In this document: piece after piece, positions 30,932 through 39,843 of the stretch
Layout of the letters: the number at the start of each line of letters is the position of its first letter
How positions within the stretch are numbered: the stretch's first letter is position 1
From: Bradyrhizobium symbiodeficiens
Lineage (GTDB): Bacteria > Pseudomonadota > Alphaproteobacteria > Rhizobiales > Xanthobacteraceae
Direction of reading: 5' to 3'
DNA length: 64,000 nucleotides
Assembly (NCBI RefSeq): GCF_002266465.3
Contig: NZ_CP029427.2
Location: forward strand, 1,924,501 to 1,988,500
The notes under the pieces: generated by a model
Database searches by the model: none
What the model was told of the DNA's origin: nothing
The model's input: the letters and a program-made list of their open reading frames with translations, nothing else
Position numbers and translations under genes: made by a program

Positions 30932-32038
30932 TCAATTCTTCAGATTGATCATCCGCTCGACCGAACGCCGCGCACGCACCGCCAGCGCGGGATCGATCGT
31001 CACCTCTTCGCGGAGCGTCAGCAGGCTGTCCAAAATGTTCGCGAGCGTGATGCGCTTCATGTGCGGGCAGAGATTGCAGGGCCGCAGCATCTCCACGTCG
31101 GGCAGCTCGGCCCGTACATTGTCGGCCATCGAGCATTCCGTGATCATCACCAGCCGTCGCGGCCGCTTTTCGCGCACCCAGTTGATCATGTGCGCGGTCG
31201 AGCCGGTGAAGTCGGCCTCCGCCAGCACGTCCGGCGGGCACTCCGGATGCGCGATGATCCGGACGGACGGATCGGCCTCGCGTAAGGCGCGCAGCTCTTC
31301 GCCCTTGAAACGCTCGTGCACCTCGCAGGCGCCTTTCCAGGCGATGATCTTCACGTCTGTCTTCGAAGCCACGTAAGTGGCGAGATAGCGATCGGGCAGG
31401 AAGATCACGCTTGGCGCGTTCAGGCTCTCGACCACCTGCACCGCGTTCGAGGAGGTGCAGCAGATGTCGACCTCGGCCTTCACCTCCGCGGACGTATTGA
31501 CATAGGCGACGATGGGCACGCCGGGAAATTTTTCGCGGAGCAGGCGAACGTCCGGACCCGTGATGCTGGCGGCAAGCGAGCAGCCGGCGCGCGAGTCGGG
31601 GATCAGCACCGTCTTGTCCGGATTGAGCAGCTTTGACGTCTCCGCCATGAAGTGCACGCCGCACTGGACGATGATATCGGCCTCCACCTTTGTGGCTTCG
31701 ACCGCGAGTTGGAGCGAGTCGCCGCCGATGTCGGCGACGCAGTGGAAGATCTCCGGCGCCTGGTAATTGTGCGCGAGGATCACCGCGCCCCGCGCGCGCT
31801 TCAGCTCGTTGATCGCCTTGATGGTCGGCGCCATCAGCGGCCACTCGATCGGCGGGATCACGTGTTTCACGCGGTCATAGAGCGCCGCGGTGGCGCGCTC
31901 GACTTCCGGCGTCCATTCCAGCGAGGGCCTCGGCAGCGCGGGCCCTGTTCGGGCCGGCGCGTCCCGGGGCGAGCTGACGACCTGGCCCTGCGGCCGGCTG
32001 GCGAGATCGTCGGGACCGTAAATTCCAGTGATCGGCAT
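30932..32038 (-). CDS. nadA: Quinolinate synthase A
   Basis: 4Fe-4S enzyme condensing iminosuccinate and dihydroxyacetone phosphate to quinolinate. 368 residues. The three cluster cysteines of the family are in [19 protein letters not shown] and [11 protein letters not shown]; other motifs are [10 protein letters not shown] and HPECPPDVL. The gene opens the nadABC operon. Two palindromes lie upstream (separate entries), the nearer beginning 24 bases before its ATG, which fits control by a NadQ/NrtR-type repressor. Confidence 0.97.
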   Translation of the reverse strand: MPITGIYGPDDLASRPQGQVVSSPRDAPARTGPALPRPSLEWTPEVERATAALYDRVKHVIPPIEWPLMAPTIKAINELKRARGAVILAHNYQAPEIFHCVADIGGDSLQLAVEATKVEADIIVQCGVHFMAETSKLLNPDKTVLIPDSRAGCSLAASITGPDVRLLREKFPGVPIVAYVNTSAEVKAEVDICCTSSNAVQVVESLNAPSVIFLPDRYLATYVASKTDVKIIAWKGACEVHERFKGEELRALREADPSVRIIAHPECPPDVLAEADFTGSTAHMINWVREKRPRRLVMITECSMADNVRAELPDVEMLRPCNLCPHMKRITLANILDSLLTLREEVTIDPALAVRARRSVERMINLKN

Positions 32039-32061
32039 CGAAGCCTCCTGTGCATGCTATT

Positions 32062-32080
32062 TATACTCAACATGAGCATA
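32062..32080. promoter_or_regulatory. Candidate NadQ operator 1 (nadA promoter)
   Basis: Palindrome TATACTCA-ACA-TGAGCATA (7 of 8 arm bases complementary). Read on the minus strand it overlaps a TATAAA-like -10 element, so binding would repress nadABC. A second copy lies 66 bp upstream. A NadQ-like gene is at 42.6 kb in this window. Confidence 0.65.
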
Positions 32081-32127
32081 TAAGGAGCCTGAGAAATCCG
32101 GCCGAGAGGGCCGGGGGTCGTTAGTGA

Positions 32128-32146
32128 TATGCTCAATATGAGTAAA
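32128..32146. promoter_or_regulatory. Candidate NadQ operator 2
   Basis: TATGCTCA-ATA-TGAGTAAA (6 of 8 arm bases complementary), the same TRCTCA-N3-TGAGYA pattern as operator 1, 66 bp (about six helical turns) away. It also lies 222 bp before the divergent MFS gene. No other copy was noticed in the window. Confidence 0.6.
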
Positions 32147-32367
32147 TCGAAGTTATCACGCAGTGCCGCAGGCCGCTAGATGCCGCCGCACACATTTCCG
32201 TCAAGTCGCGCCTGGCGCGTCAGCCGGGGGCGCCAGAAATGCAATGCTCCCGCCTCAGCCCTTCGTGGAACGCAATTGTTTTCGACTTGGGATTTTCATG
32301 CAAATGCATTAAACGAACTGGCTCGCGGCGGCCGTTTGCGAATCCGCCGACGAACATGAGGAACAGC

Positions 32368-33621
32368 ATGTCGACACAGATGGGCGAGCTCGGTTCGGTC
32401 TCCCGTTCCTCCAACTGGCGCACGCCGGCGGTCATCATCCTCTGCGGCTGCGCCATCGGCATGCTCGGCTTCGGTCCGCGCTCGGCGCTCGGCTTCTTCG
32501 TGCAGCCGATGAGCCACGAATTCTCCTGGGGCCGTGACGTGTTCGGCCTCGCCATTGCCTTTCAGAATCTGCTGTGGGGACTGGGCCAACCGGTCGCCGG
32601 CGCGGTCGCCGATCGCTTCGGCCTGTTCCGTGTGATGTGCGTCGGCGCTCTGCTCTACGCCGGCGGCCTGCTGTTGATGCGCTACTCCACGACGCCGTTG
32701 TCGCTCGACATCGGTGCGGGCGTCATGGTCGGTTTTGGTCTTGCCGGCTGCTCGTTCAACCTGGTGCTGTCGGCATTCACCAAGCTGCTGCCAGCCGAGA
32801 AGCGCGGCCTTGCGCTTGGAGCCGGCACGGCGGCTGGCTCATTCGGCCAGTTTCTGTTCGCACCGATCGGCGTCGCGTTGATCGACAATTTTGGCTGGCA
32901 GCAGGCGCTCTCCGTGTTCGGCTTCCTGATGCTGCTGATCATCCCGTTGTCACTTGCGCTCGCGACGCCGCCGGCCGCAAATCCGGCCAATGCGACGCCG
33001 GCCGACGAGCAGACCTTCACCAGGGCGCTCGCCGAAGCCTTCGGTCACCGCTCCTATGTGCTGCTGGTGCTCGGTTTCTTCACCTGCGGATTCCAGCTCG
33101 CCTTCATCACCGTGCATCTGCCGGCCTTCCTGGTCGATCGCGGCATCTCCACGCAGACCGGCGGCTGGGTGATCGCGGCGATCGGCCTGTTCAACATCAT
33201 CGGCTCGCTCAGCGTCGGCTATCTCCAGAACTCGCTGCCCAAGCGCTACATCCTCTCGACCATCTACTTCACGCGCGCACTCGCGACCCTCGCCTTCATC
33301 TCGTTCCCGATCACGCCGTTCTCGGCGATCGCGTTCGGTGCGGTCTCCGGCCTGACCTGGTTGTCGACGGTGCCGCCGACCTCGGCGCTGGTGGCGCTGA
33401 TGTTCGGCACGCGCTGGCTTGCGACGCTCTATGGCTTCGCCTTCGTCAGCCATCAGGTCGGCGGCTTCCTCGGCGTCTGGCTCGGGGGCATCGTCTTCGA
33501 AAAGTACGGTTCCTACACGCCGATCTGGTGGCTCTCGATTGTGTTCGGCGTGCTCTCGGCGCTGATCAATCTTCCGATCGTGGAAAAACCTGTGGTTAGG
33601 GCGGTTGCGCAGCCTGCCTGA
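32368..33621 (+). CDS. MFS transporter
   Basis: 417-residue major-facilitator carrier with twelve hydrophobic segments. Start region is WRTPAVIILCGCAIGMLGFG, then FVQPMSHEFSWGRDVFGLAI and the loop-2 motif GAVADRFGLFR, resembling the OFA/oxalate-formate and monocarboxylate group. ATG 32368 has a GAGGAA upstream; ATG 32356 is an alternative. Divergent from nadA and sharing its control region; substrate unknown, and a link to NAD precursors would be speculation. Confidence 0.87.
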   Translation: MSTQMGELGSVSRSSNWRTPAVIILCGCAIGMLGFGPRSALGFFVQPMSHEFSWGRDVFGLAIAFQNLLWGLGQPVAGAVADRFGLFRVMCVGALLYAGGLLLMRYSTTPLSLDIGAGVMVGFGLAGCSFNLVLSAFTKLLPAEKRGLALGAGTAAGSFGQFLFAPIGVALIDNFGWQQALSVFGFLMLLIIPLSLALATPPAANPANATPADEQTFTRALAEAFGHRSYVLLVLGFFTCGFQLAFITVHLPAFLVDRGISTQTGGWVIAAIGLFNIIGSLSVGYLQNSLPKRYILSTIYFTRALATLAFISFPITPFSAIAFGAVSGLTWLSTVPPTSALVALMFGTRWLATLYGFAFVSHQVGGFLGVWLGGIVFEKYGSYTPIWWLSIVFGVLSALINLPIVEKPVVRAVAQPA

Positions 33622-33662
33622 TCGGCTAAACATCCCCGGCAAACAAGTCAGGGAGTTCAGTC

Positions 33663-34649
33663 GTGGCCACATTCAAGGCGATCCGGATCGACAAGGCGGA
33701 CAAGGGCACCACCGCCGCGCTGACGCAGTTCGACGAAGCCGAACTGATGGACGGCGACGTCACCGTCCGCGTAGAATGGTCGACGCTGAACTACAAGGAC
33801 GGCCTTGCGCTCACCGGCAAGGCGCCGGTGGTGCGCCGCTTCCCGATGATCGCCGGCATCGACTTCGCCGGCACCGTCGAAGCGTCCTCGCATCCGCAGT
33901 GGAAGGCGGGCGACAAGGTCGTCTGCACCGGCTGGGGCATGGGCGAGACCCATCTCGGCGCCTATGCCGAGATGGCACGGGTGAAGGGCGACTGGCTGGT
34001 GGCCTTGCCGCAAGGCCTGTCGGCGCGCGATGCCATGGCGATCGGCACCGCCGGCTTCACAGCGATGCTCTCGGTGCTGGCATTGGAGAAGCACGGTCTC
34101 TCCCCGAAGAGCGGCCCTGTGGTGGTGACGGGTGCCGCCGGCGGCGTCGGCTCGGTCGCGATCGCCGTGCTCTCCAAGCTCGGCTACCACGTCATCGCAT
34201 CGACCGGCCGCGCGTCGGAGGCCGATTATCTGAAGCAACTGGGAGCAGCCGAAATCATCGACCGCAACGAGTTGTCGGCGCCGGCCAAGCCGATCGCAAA
34301 GGAGCGCTGGGCAGGGGGCGTCGACAGCGTCGGCTCGACCACACTGGCCAATCTGCTGTCGATGACGAAATACGGCGGTGCGATCGCGGCCTGCGGCCTG
34401 GCCGCCGGCATGGACCTGCCGTCTTCTGTCGCACCCTTCATTTTGCGCGGAGTGTGCCTTCTCGGCATCGATTCCGTGATGTGCCCGATCGAGCCGCGGA
34501 AAGCCGCCTGGCAGCGCCTGGCATCCGATCTGGATCGGACGAAACTATCTGAAATCACTCACGAAATTTCGCTCGACCAAGTTTCGGAATGGGGCGCGAA
34601 AATCCTGGCAGGCCAGGTCCGCGGCCGCATCGTGGTAAAAATTGTCTAA
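33663..34649 (+). CDS. acuI: Acryloyl-CoA reductase-like oxidoreductase (AcuI/YhdH)
   Basis: NADPH-dependent medium-chain reductase; AcuI/YhdH members reduce acryloyl-CoA to propionyl-CoA and protect against acrylate. 328 residues, GTG start behind [32 protein letters not shown], the Rossmann [13 protein letters not shown] and the signature [13 protein letters not shown] are seen. It follows the MFS gene by 41 bp, probably in one transcript. Confidence 0.9.
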   Translation: MATFKAIRIDKADKGTTAALTQFDEAELMDGDVTVRVEWSTLNYKDGLALTGKAPVVRRFPMIAGIDFAGTVEASSHPQWKAGDKVVCTGWGMGETHLGAYAEMARVKGDWLVALPQGLSARDAMAIGTAGFTAMLSVLALEKHGLSPKSGPVVVTGAAGGVGSVAIAVLSKLGYHVIASTGRASEADYLKQLGAAEIIDRNELSAPAKPIAKERWAGGVDSVGSTTLANLLSMTKYGGAIAACGLAAGMDLPSSVAPFILRGVCLLGIDSVMCPIEPRKAAWQRLASDLDRTKLSEITHEISLDQVSEWGAKILAGQVRGRIVVKIV

Positions 34650-34660
34650 CGGCGTTCAGA

Positions 34661-34719
34661 CTTTACCAACCAAGCTGCTTCAATGTCGCCATGGTTAGTA
34701 TGGTAAGCAGCGGGTAAAG
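34661..34719. repeat. Nested inverted repeat downstream of acuI
   Basis: CTTTACC (34661-34667) pairs with GGTAAAG (34713-34719), and inside it GCTGCTT (34674-34680) pairs with AAGCAGC (34705-34711); a CCAT/ATGG pair sits at the tip. No T-run follows, so it is not a standard terminator. It could be an attenuating or RNA-stability structure for acuI or the leader of the next gene. Confidence 0.6.
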
Positions 34720-34761
34720 AGATAAGGCATCGCCCGCGCTGGGGTTGGTTCGGAGTTGAGC

Positions 34762-35349
34762 ATGCTTGCGCGTATTGTGTTGGGGGTTGTCACGGCGGCA
34801 GCAACGTTTGCGCCGGCCCTTGCCGGAAGCATGAACGCCGACGAGGCGCGCCGCTTCGTGGCGGGCAAGGTGTTTGCCTTCACCTGTTTCGACGGCACCC
34901 GCGGCGCGGGCCGTATCCTGGAAGATCTCGGCGCCGCCGGCGCGGTGCAGTTCTCCGGCGCGGGCCCGGTCAAACATCTCCGCCTGCCCGGCAATACGCT
35001 CCAAATCCGCGGCCAGAACGTCTGCGCCTCGATCAAGGGCATCCCGTTCGAGCCCTGTTTCAATCTGGAAAAGACCGACGATCGCAGCTTCCGCGGCTCG
35101 GTGTCGGGGATGGGCTTCGCGTATTGCGACTTCCATCACCAGGGCGGCAACCAGATGCTGATGGCGCGCGCTGCGGCGCGGCCGCGCTCGCTGCACAGGG
35201 CAGAGCACACCGGTTCGGTCGGCCCGGCCAACACCGAAGTGGCCGCGCGCGTCGAGACGCCGCGTGTCGAGAGCAGCCGGCTCGAGCCGGTGAAATCGGA
35301 GCCCACCAGCAACGAGGGCCCGCTGGAGCTGCGCCGCTCGACCCAGTGA
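34762..35349 (+). CDS. Secreted hypothetical protein, Rhizobiales-type
   Basis: 195 residues with a signal peptide MLARIVLGVVTAAATFAPA, cleavage near LAG/S. The mature N-terminal ~110 residues look folded (FAFTCFDGTRGAGRILEDLG, IKGIPFEPCFNLEKTD, GMGFAYCDFHH) with four Cys that could form disulfides; the last 55 residues are low complexity, with VESSRLEPVKSEP. No known domain recognised. Confidence 0.7.
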   Translation: MLARIVLGVVTAAATFAPALAGSMNADEARRFVAGKVFAFTCFDGTRGAGRILEDLGAAGAVQFSGAGPVKHLRLPGNTLQIRGQNVCASIKGIPFEPCFNLEKTDDRSFRGSVSGMGFAYCDFHHQGGNQMLMARAAARPRSLHRAEHTGSVGPANTEVAARVETPRVESSRLEPVKSEPTSNEGPLELRRSTQ

Positions 35350-35513
35350 GACGGCCGCGCGGGACAGTCCGCGCAGGTTGTCGTTGAAGACGTCCATCGA
35401 ACAACAAGCCGCCGCGCCGTAGTCATACGGACGGCGGCTTTCATGCGTTGGTAGCTGTTCGCGATCCAGTTTGCGTACGGCCGGGGGGCGCGGCCCGATA
35501 AAAGGGTTCAACG

Positions 35514-35747
35514 ATGTCGCTGTACTTCTTCCGCATCAGTACCGGTCGCTATTCCGGCGCCGCCGACCAGCCGTACGAGTTCGAGGATCGCGCAGCCGCC
35601 TGGACCGAGATGACCGAAGTCTGCGCCAACCTGCTCGGTGGCATCGCGCGCAGCCTGAAGCCGAATGCCGAGTGGTGCATGGAGCTGCTCGACGAGAACA
35701 AGAAGCCGGTCTTTCGCATCAGCCTCCTCGGCGAGAGCTTACGCTGA
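35514..35747 (+). CDS. DUF6894-type small protein
   Basis: 77 residues: MSLYFFRISTGRYSGAADQ, then an acidic helix and WCMELLDENKKPVFRISL, matching the small DUF6894 family common in Bradyrhizobium. ATG at 35514. No signal peptide. Function unknown. Confidence 0.72.
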   Translation: MSLYFFRISTGRYSGAADQPYEFEDRAAAWTEMTEVCANLLGGIARSLKPNAEWCMELLDENKKPVFRISLLGESLR

Positions 35748-35980
35748 CGATCGCCGATCGTGCGACCGGCGTCGTCGGCCGCCGACGCGTGCAAATCCGC
35801 GAAGTCCAATTTCATCACACGTAAAAGATGCCTGAAGCCCGAGGGTTGAGCGCTCCTTCCAGTATTTCTACGGAGGTCGACGAGGCTTTGCTTAACGTTA
35901 ATGAGGAACCTCGTTGGTAGCCTCCTCGGGTTGTTCACGCGCTTCGGCGCGGCAAATGCATACCGCTGAGGAATACTTTG

Positions 35981-37723
35981 ATGATGTTCATTCAGAACCT
36001 GCGAATTGGCACCAAGCTCGCCGTCACTTCGGCGCTGACCATCGGGCTCGTCGCGCTCATGATCTTTCTGCAGCTGAGCGGAGATGCCGATGTCCAGAAG
36101 CTCGGCAATGCCGCGTCAGGACAGCAGGCGATCGCGCAAAACGCCGCGGAAGCGAAGGCGTCGGTCAGGGGCATGCAGATCGGCATCCGCGACATCCTGA
36201 CGTCCGCCTCGCCGGCCGAGATGCAGAAGGCGGTCTCCTACTTCAACGACCGGCAGACCGCCGCCAGCAAATTTTCGGGCGAAATGGCGAAGCTTTCGCG
36301 CTCGCCGGAAAACCGCAAGCGGATCGATCGCCTGACCGTGTTGATCGGCGAATTCGGCAAGGGCCAGCAGCATGTCGAGGCCATCCGCAGGCAGGAGCTC
36401 GCGCTGGAGGGGAAGAAGGACAGCGAAGCGGGGGCGCAGCTCGCCAAGCTCGTGGCCGACGTCGATCACTTTCGCAAGGGAACGCTCGCGCCGATCAACG
36501 CAGAGATTTCCGAGTTGACCAACCAGATCACCGATTTCGCCAAGCAGAGGAGCTTCGAGACGCGCGCAGCCGCGGAAGCCGAGGCCACCTCAGTTGCACG
36601 GACATCACTCGTCACCGGCGTTCTGGCCGCGCTCGTCTTGATCGGTGCGTGCATCTTCTCCGTCTTCAGCATCGCCCGGCCCATGCGCGCGCTGACGGCG
36701 GCGATGGAGAAGCTCGCCGGCGGAGATTTCTCCGTGGCGCTGCCGGGCCTTGGCCGCAAGGACGAGGTCGGCGAGGTCGCTGGTGCCGTCGAAAAATTCA
36801 AGGTGGTGTCGGAGCAGAAGGCGCGCGAGGAAGTGGAAGCCAAGGTGCGGCAGGATCAGGTCGCGGCCGAGCAGCGCAAGGCAGAGATGCGCAAGCTCGC
36901 GGATACTTTCGAGTCGGCGGTCGGCGAGATCGTCGGCACGGTGTCCTCGGCCTCGACCGAGCTCGAGGCATCCGCCACCACGCTGACCTCGACCGCAGAG
37001 CGCACGCAGGAACTCACCACCATGGTTGCTGCCGCCTCCGAGGAGGCGTCCACCAATGTGCAGTCGGTCGCGTCGGCGACCGAGGAGCTGTCGTCGTCGA
37101 TCACGGAGATCAGCCGCCAGGTGCAGGAATCCGCCCGCGTCGCCGGCGAGGCCGTGAGCCAGGCCCGCACCACGACCGACCGTGTCGGCGAGCTTTCCGC
37201 CGCCGCGGCGCGGATCGGCGACGTGGTCGAACTGATCAACACCATCGCCGGCCAGACCAACCTGCTGGCGCTCAATGCAACCATCGAGGCTGCGCGCGCC
37301 GGTGAAGCCGGCCGCGGCTTTGCCGTCGTCGCCTCCGAGGTCAAGGCGCTCGCCGAGCAGACTGCGAAGGCGACCGGCGAGATCGGCCAGCAGATCGCCA
37401 GCATCCAGACCGCCACCGAGCATTCGGTCGGTGCGATCAGGGACATCAGCCACACCATCGAGAAGCTGTCGGAGATCTCCGCGACGATCGCGGCTGCCGT
37501 CGAAGAGCAGGGCGCGGCGACGCAGGAGATCTCCCGCAACGTGCAGCAGGCGGCGGAAGGCACCCATCAGGTGTCCTCCAACATCACCGACGTACAGCGT
37601 GGCGCGAGCGAAACCGGCTCCGCGTCCTCGCAGGTGCTGTCCGCCGCGCAGATGCTGTCCGGCGACAGCAACCGCCTCAAGATCGAGGTCGGCAGATTTC
37701 TCGACACCGTGCGCGCCGCCTGA
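35981..37723 (+). CDS. Methyl-accepting chemotaxis protein 1
   Basis: 580-residue chemoreceptor. Transmembrane helix 1 at about 12-30, periplasmic helical sensor to about 205, transmembrane helix 2 at about 207-228 ([17 protein letters not shown]), HAMP ([18 protein letters not shown]), then the cytoplasmic signalling coiled coil with the CheA/CheW-binding tip [20 protein letters not shown] and [20 protein letters not shown]. No CheB/CheR pentapeptide at the C-terminus. ATG 35981 is preceded by GAGGAA. Its signalling half is nearly identical to that of the next gene. Confidence 0.95.
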   Translation: MMFIQNLRIGTKLAVTSALTIGLVALMIFLQLSGDADVQKLGNAASGQQAIAQNAAEAKASVRGMQIGIRDILTSASPAEMQKAVSYFNDRQTAASKFSGEMAKLSRSPENRKRIDRLTVLIGEFGKGQQHVEAIRRQELALEGKKDSEAGAQLAKLVADVDHFRKGTLAPINAEISELTNQITDFAKQRSFETRAAAEAEATSVARTSLVTGVLAALVLIGACIFSVFSIARPMRALTAAMEKLAGGDFSVALPGLGRKDEVGEVAGAVEKFKVVSEQKAREEVEAKVRQDQVAAEQRKAEMRKLADTFESAVGEIVGTVSSASTELEASATTLTSTAERTQELTTMVAAASEEASTNVQSVASATEELSSSITEISRQVQESARVAGEAVSQARTTTDRVGELSAAAARIGDVVELINTIAGQTNLLALNATIEAARAGEAGRGFAVVASEVKALAEQTAKATGEIGQQIASIQTATEHSVGAIRDISHTIEKLSEISATIAAAVEEQGAATQEISRNVQQAAEGTHQVSSNITDVQRGASETGSASSQVLSAAQMLSGDSNRLKIEVGRFLDTVRAA

Positions 37724-38151
37724 CGGTGGCGGCGTCCTTCGGCAAACCTTGACCTGCAACAGTCGCGCGCGAAAGCGCGGCGGTTGCGCGCGTTCGCATC
37801 TCGACGCCGCGCCCCGTCCATGCAGGGTTAACCTTCCGAAAGAGCGACGCAGTCATGGTGCCCGCAATATTCCGGGTGCTGAGTCGCCCTTCGCGCATTG
37901 GGTCTCTATCGTTGGAGCACTTTCATGAGCGGCATTTCCATTCGGCAGATGGTTGCGGAACATATAACGGGAGCCATGCCGAATTCCGTAATTCAACGTA
38001 GCTTCCTGTTAACGCCTGTTTGCAATTATGGGCGCAATCTTACGAGATAAAAACCAGCCAGCATTGTTGGAATGACCCTCCCCCTGTCGTCAGTTGTGAC
38101 GATTGCGGTGCAGGTGACCTTTGCGTTGTATGCTTCATCAGGATTTGCGTG
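37724..38151 (+). other. Intergenic stretch between chemoreceptors
   Basis: 428 bp with no convincing gene. A 41-codon ORF (ATG 37925 to TAA 38050) has a weak GGAGC upstream and begins SGISIRQMV, but nothing else supports it. The half nearer the second receptor is more AT-rich and probably holds its promoter. Confidence 0.5.
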
Positions 38152-39840
38152 ATGTCGAAATTGTCGATCGTCTTCAAGCTGCTGACCGTGCTGTCGGTCC
38201 TCGTGCTCTCGCTCGCCGGTGTCGGCGTGACGGCGATCGGCACCATGCAGAACATCAACGCACACACGGTCGAGATTGCGGAGAGCTGGCTGCCGAGCGT
38301 GCGTGCGCTCGGCTCGATGCGAGCCGACATCAACGAGCTCCGCGTGGTCCTGCGTCTGCACCTGATGCAGGAGAGCATTGAGGGCAAGGAAGCCGCCGAG
38401 AAGCGCATGGTGCCCCTACGCGAGCGCATCGAGAAGACGCGCAAGGTCTATGAAGGCCTGATCACGTTGCCTGAGGAGCGCTCGATCTACGAGCGGTGGA
38501 CCAAGGCTTGGGCCGAATACCTGAATGGCGTTCAGGAGACGATGGCACTGTCGCGTAAGAGCCCCGGCCGCTTCCCGACCGATGCCAACGAGATGTTGCA
38601 GACCAAGGTCGCGAAGATGGCCCAGGCCGCGGATCCCCTGCTTCTAAAGAGCATCGAGCTCAACAACCATGGCGCCGAGACGGAGACTAAGCAGGCCGCC
38701 GACAGCTATGCCACGATCTTCCGCGTGCTGGTTGGTATCATCGTGGCCTCGGTCGTGATCGCGATCGGCGCCGCCTATTATCTCGTGCATGACGTCTCTC
38801 GTGGCATTGCCTCGATCATCCGTCCGATGCAGTCGCTGGGCGAGGGCGACCTTTCGGCCGAGGTGCCGCATCGCGGCGAGAAGACCGAGATCGGCTCGAT
38901 GGCGGATGCGCTGCAGATCTTCAAGGAGGCGCTGGTCGCCAAGAAGGCCGCCGACGAGGCGGCCGCGCGCGACGCCGAAGCCAAGATCGAACGCGGCCGC
39001 CGCGTCGATGCCATCACGCGCAATTTCGAGGTCATGATCGGAGAGGTCGTCGAGACCGTGTCGTCGGCCTCGACCGAGCTCGAAGCCTCCGCCGTCACGC
39101 TGAGCGGCACGGCGCAGCGCGGCCAGGAACTCGCAACCGTCGTTGCGGCCGCCTCAGAGGAAGCCTCCACCAACGTCCAGGCGGTCGCGTCCGCCTCGGA
39201 AGAGCTGTCGTCCTCGATCACCGAGATCAGCCGCCGCGTGCAGGATTCGGCGCGGATGGCTGCGGAAGCCGTCGAGCAGGCGACGCGGACCAACGACCGC
39301 GTCAACGCGCTGTCGCAGGCGGCCTCCCGCATCGGCGACGTCGTCGAGCTCATCAACACCATCGCCGGCCAGACCAATCTGCTGGCGCTGAATGCGACCA
39401 TCGAGGCGGCCCGCGCCGGCGAGGCCGGCCGTGGCTTTGCCGTCGTCGCCTCCGAGGTCAAGGCGTTGGCCGAGCAGACCGCGAAGGCGACCGGCGAGAT
39501 CGGCGCGCAAGTCTCGGGAATTCAGGCTGCGACACAGGAATCCGTCAGCGCCATCCAGGAGATCGGCGGAACCATCGAGCGCCTGTCCGAGGTGTCCGCG
39601 GCGATTGCCGCCGCCGTCGAGGAGCAGGGCGCCGCGACGCAGGAGATTTCGCGCAACGTCCAGCAGGCCTCGGTCGGCACGCAGGAAGTGTCGTCCAACA
39701 TCACCAACGTGCAGCGCGGTGCGATCGAGACCGGCGAGGCCTCGGGCGAGGTGCTCTCGGCGGCGAAATCGCTGGCGACCGACAGCACCCGTCTGAAGGT
39801 CGAGGTCGCGCAATTCCTGGAATCGGTCCGCGCGGCCTGA
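38152..39840 (+). CDS. Methyl-accepting chemotaxis protein 2
   Basis: 562-residue chemoreceptor, paralogue of the preceding gene. Transmembrane helix 1 at about 7-28, a four-helix-bundle-type ligand domain (NINAHTVEIAESWLPSVRALG, typical of 4HB_MCP), transmembrane helix 2 at about 192-212, HAMP, and the same signalling coiled coil. Ligand region differs from receptor 1, so it senses something else; signalling half is shared. The start at 38152 is the one giving the signal-anchor. Confidence 0.95.
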   Translation: MSKLSIVFKLLTVLSVLVLSLAGVGVTAIGTMQNINAHTVEIAESWLPSVRALGSMRADINELRVVLRLHLMQESIEGKEAAEKRMVPLRERIEKTRKVYEGLITLPEERSIYERWTKAWAEYLNGVQETMALSRKSPGRFPTDANEMLQTKVAKMAQAADPLLLKSIELNNHGAETETKQAADSYATIFRVLVGIIVASVVIAIGAAYYLVHDVSRGIASIIRPMQSLGEGDLSAEVPHRGEKTEIGSMADALQIFKEALVAKKAADEAAARDAEAKIERGRRVDAITRNFEVMIGEVVETVSSASTELEASAVTLSGTAQRGQELATVVAAASEEASTNVQAVASASEELSSSITEISRRVQDSARMAAEAVEQATRTNDRVNALSQAASRIGDVVELINTIAGQTNLLALNATIEAARAGEAGRGFAVVASEVKALAEQTAKATGEIGAQVSGIQAATQESVSAIQEIGGTIERLSEVSAAIAAAVEEQGAATQEISRNVQQASVGTQEVSSNITNVQRGAIETGEASGEVLSAAKSLATDSTRLKVEVAQFLESVRAA

Positions 39841-39843
39841 TCT

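Noticed and set aside
29646..31844. 732-codon minus-strand ORF over nadB and nadA
   Set aside because: Frame-shifted shadow of the two genes on the same strand, Arg-rich without motifs.
37925..38050. 41-codon ORF between the chemoreceptors
   Set aside because: Weak ribosome-binding site, no hydrophobic or domain pattern, AT-rich promoter region; kept only as a remark.
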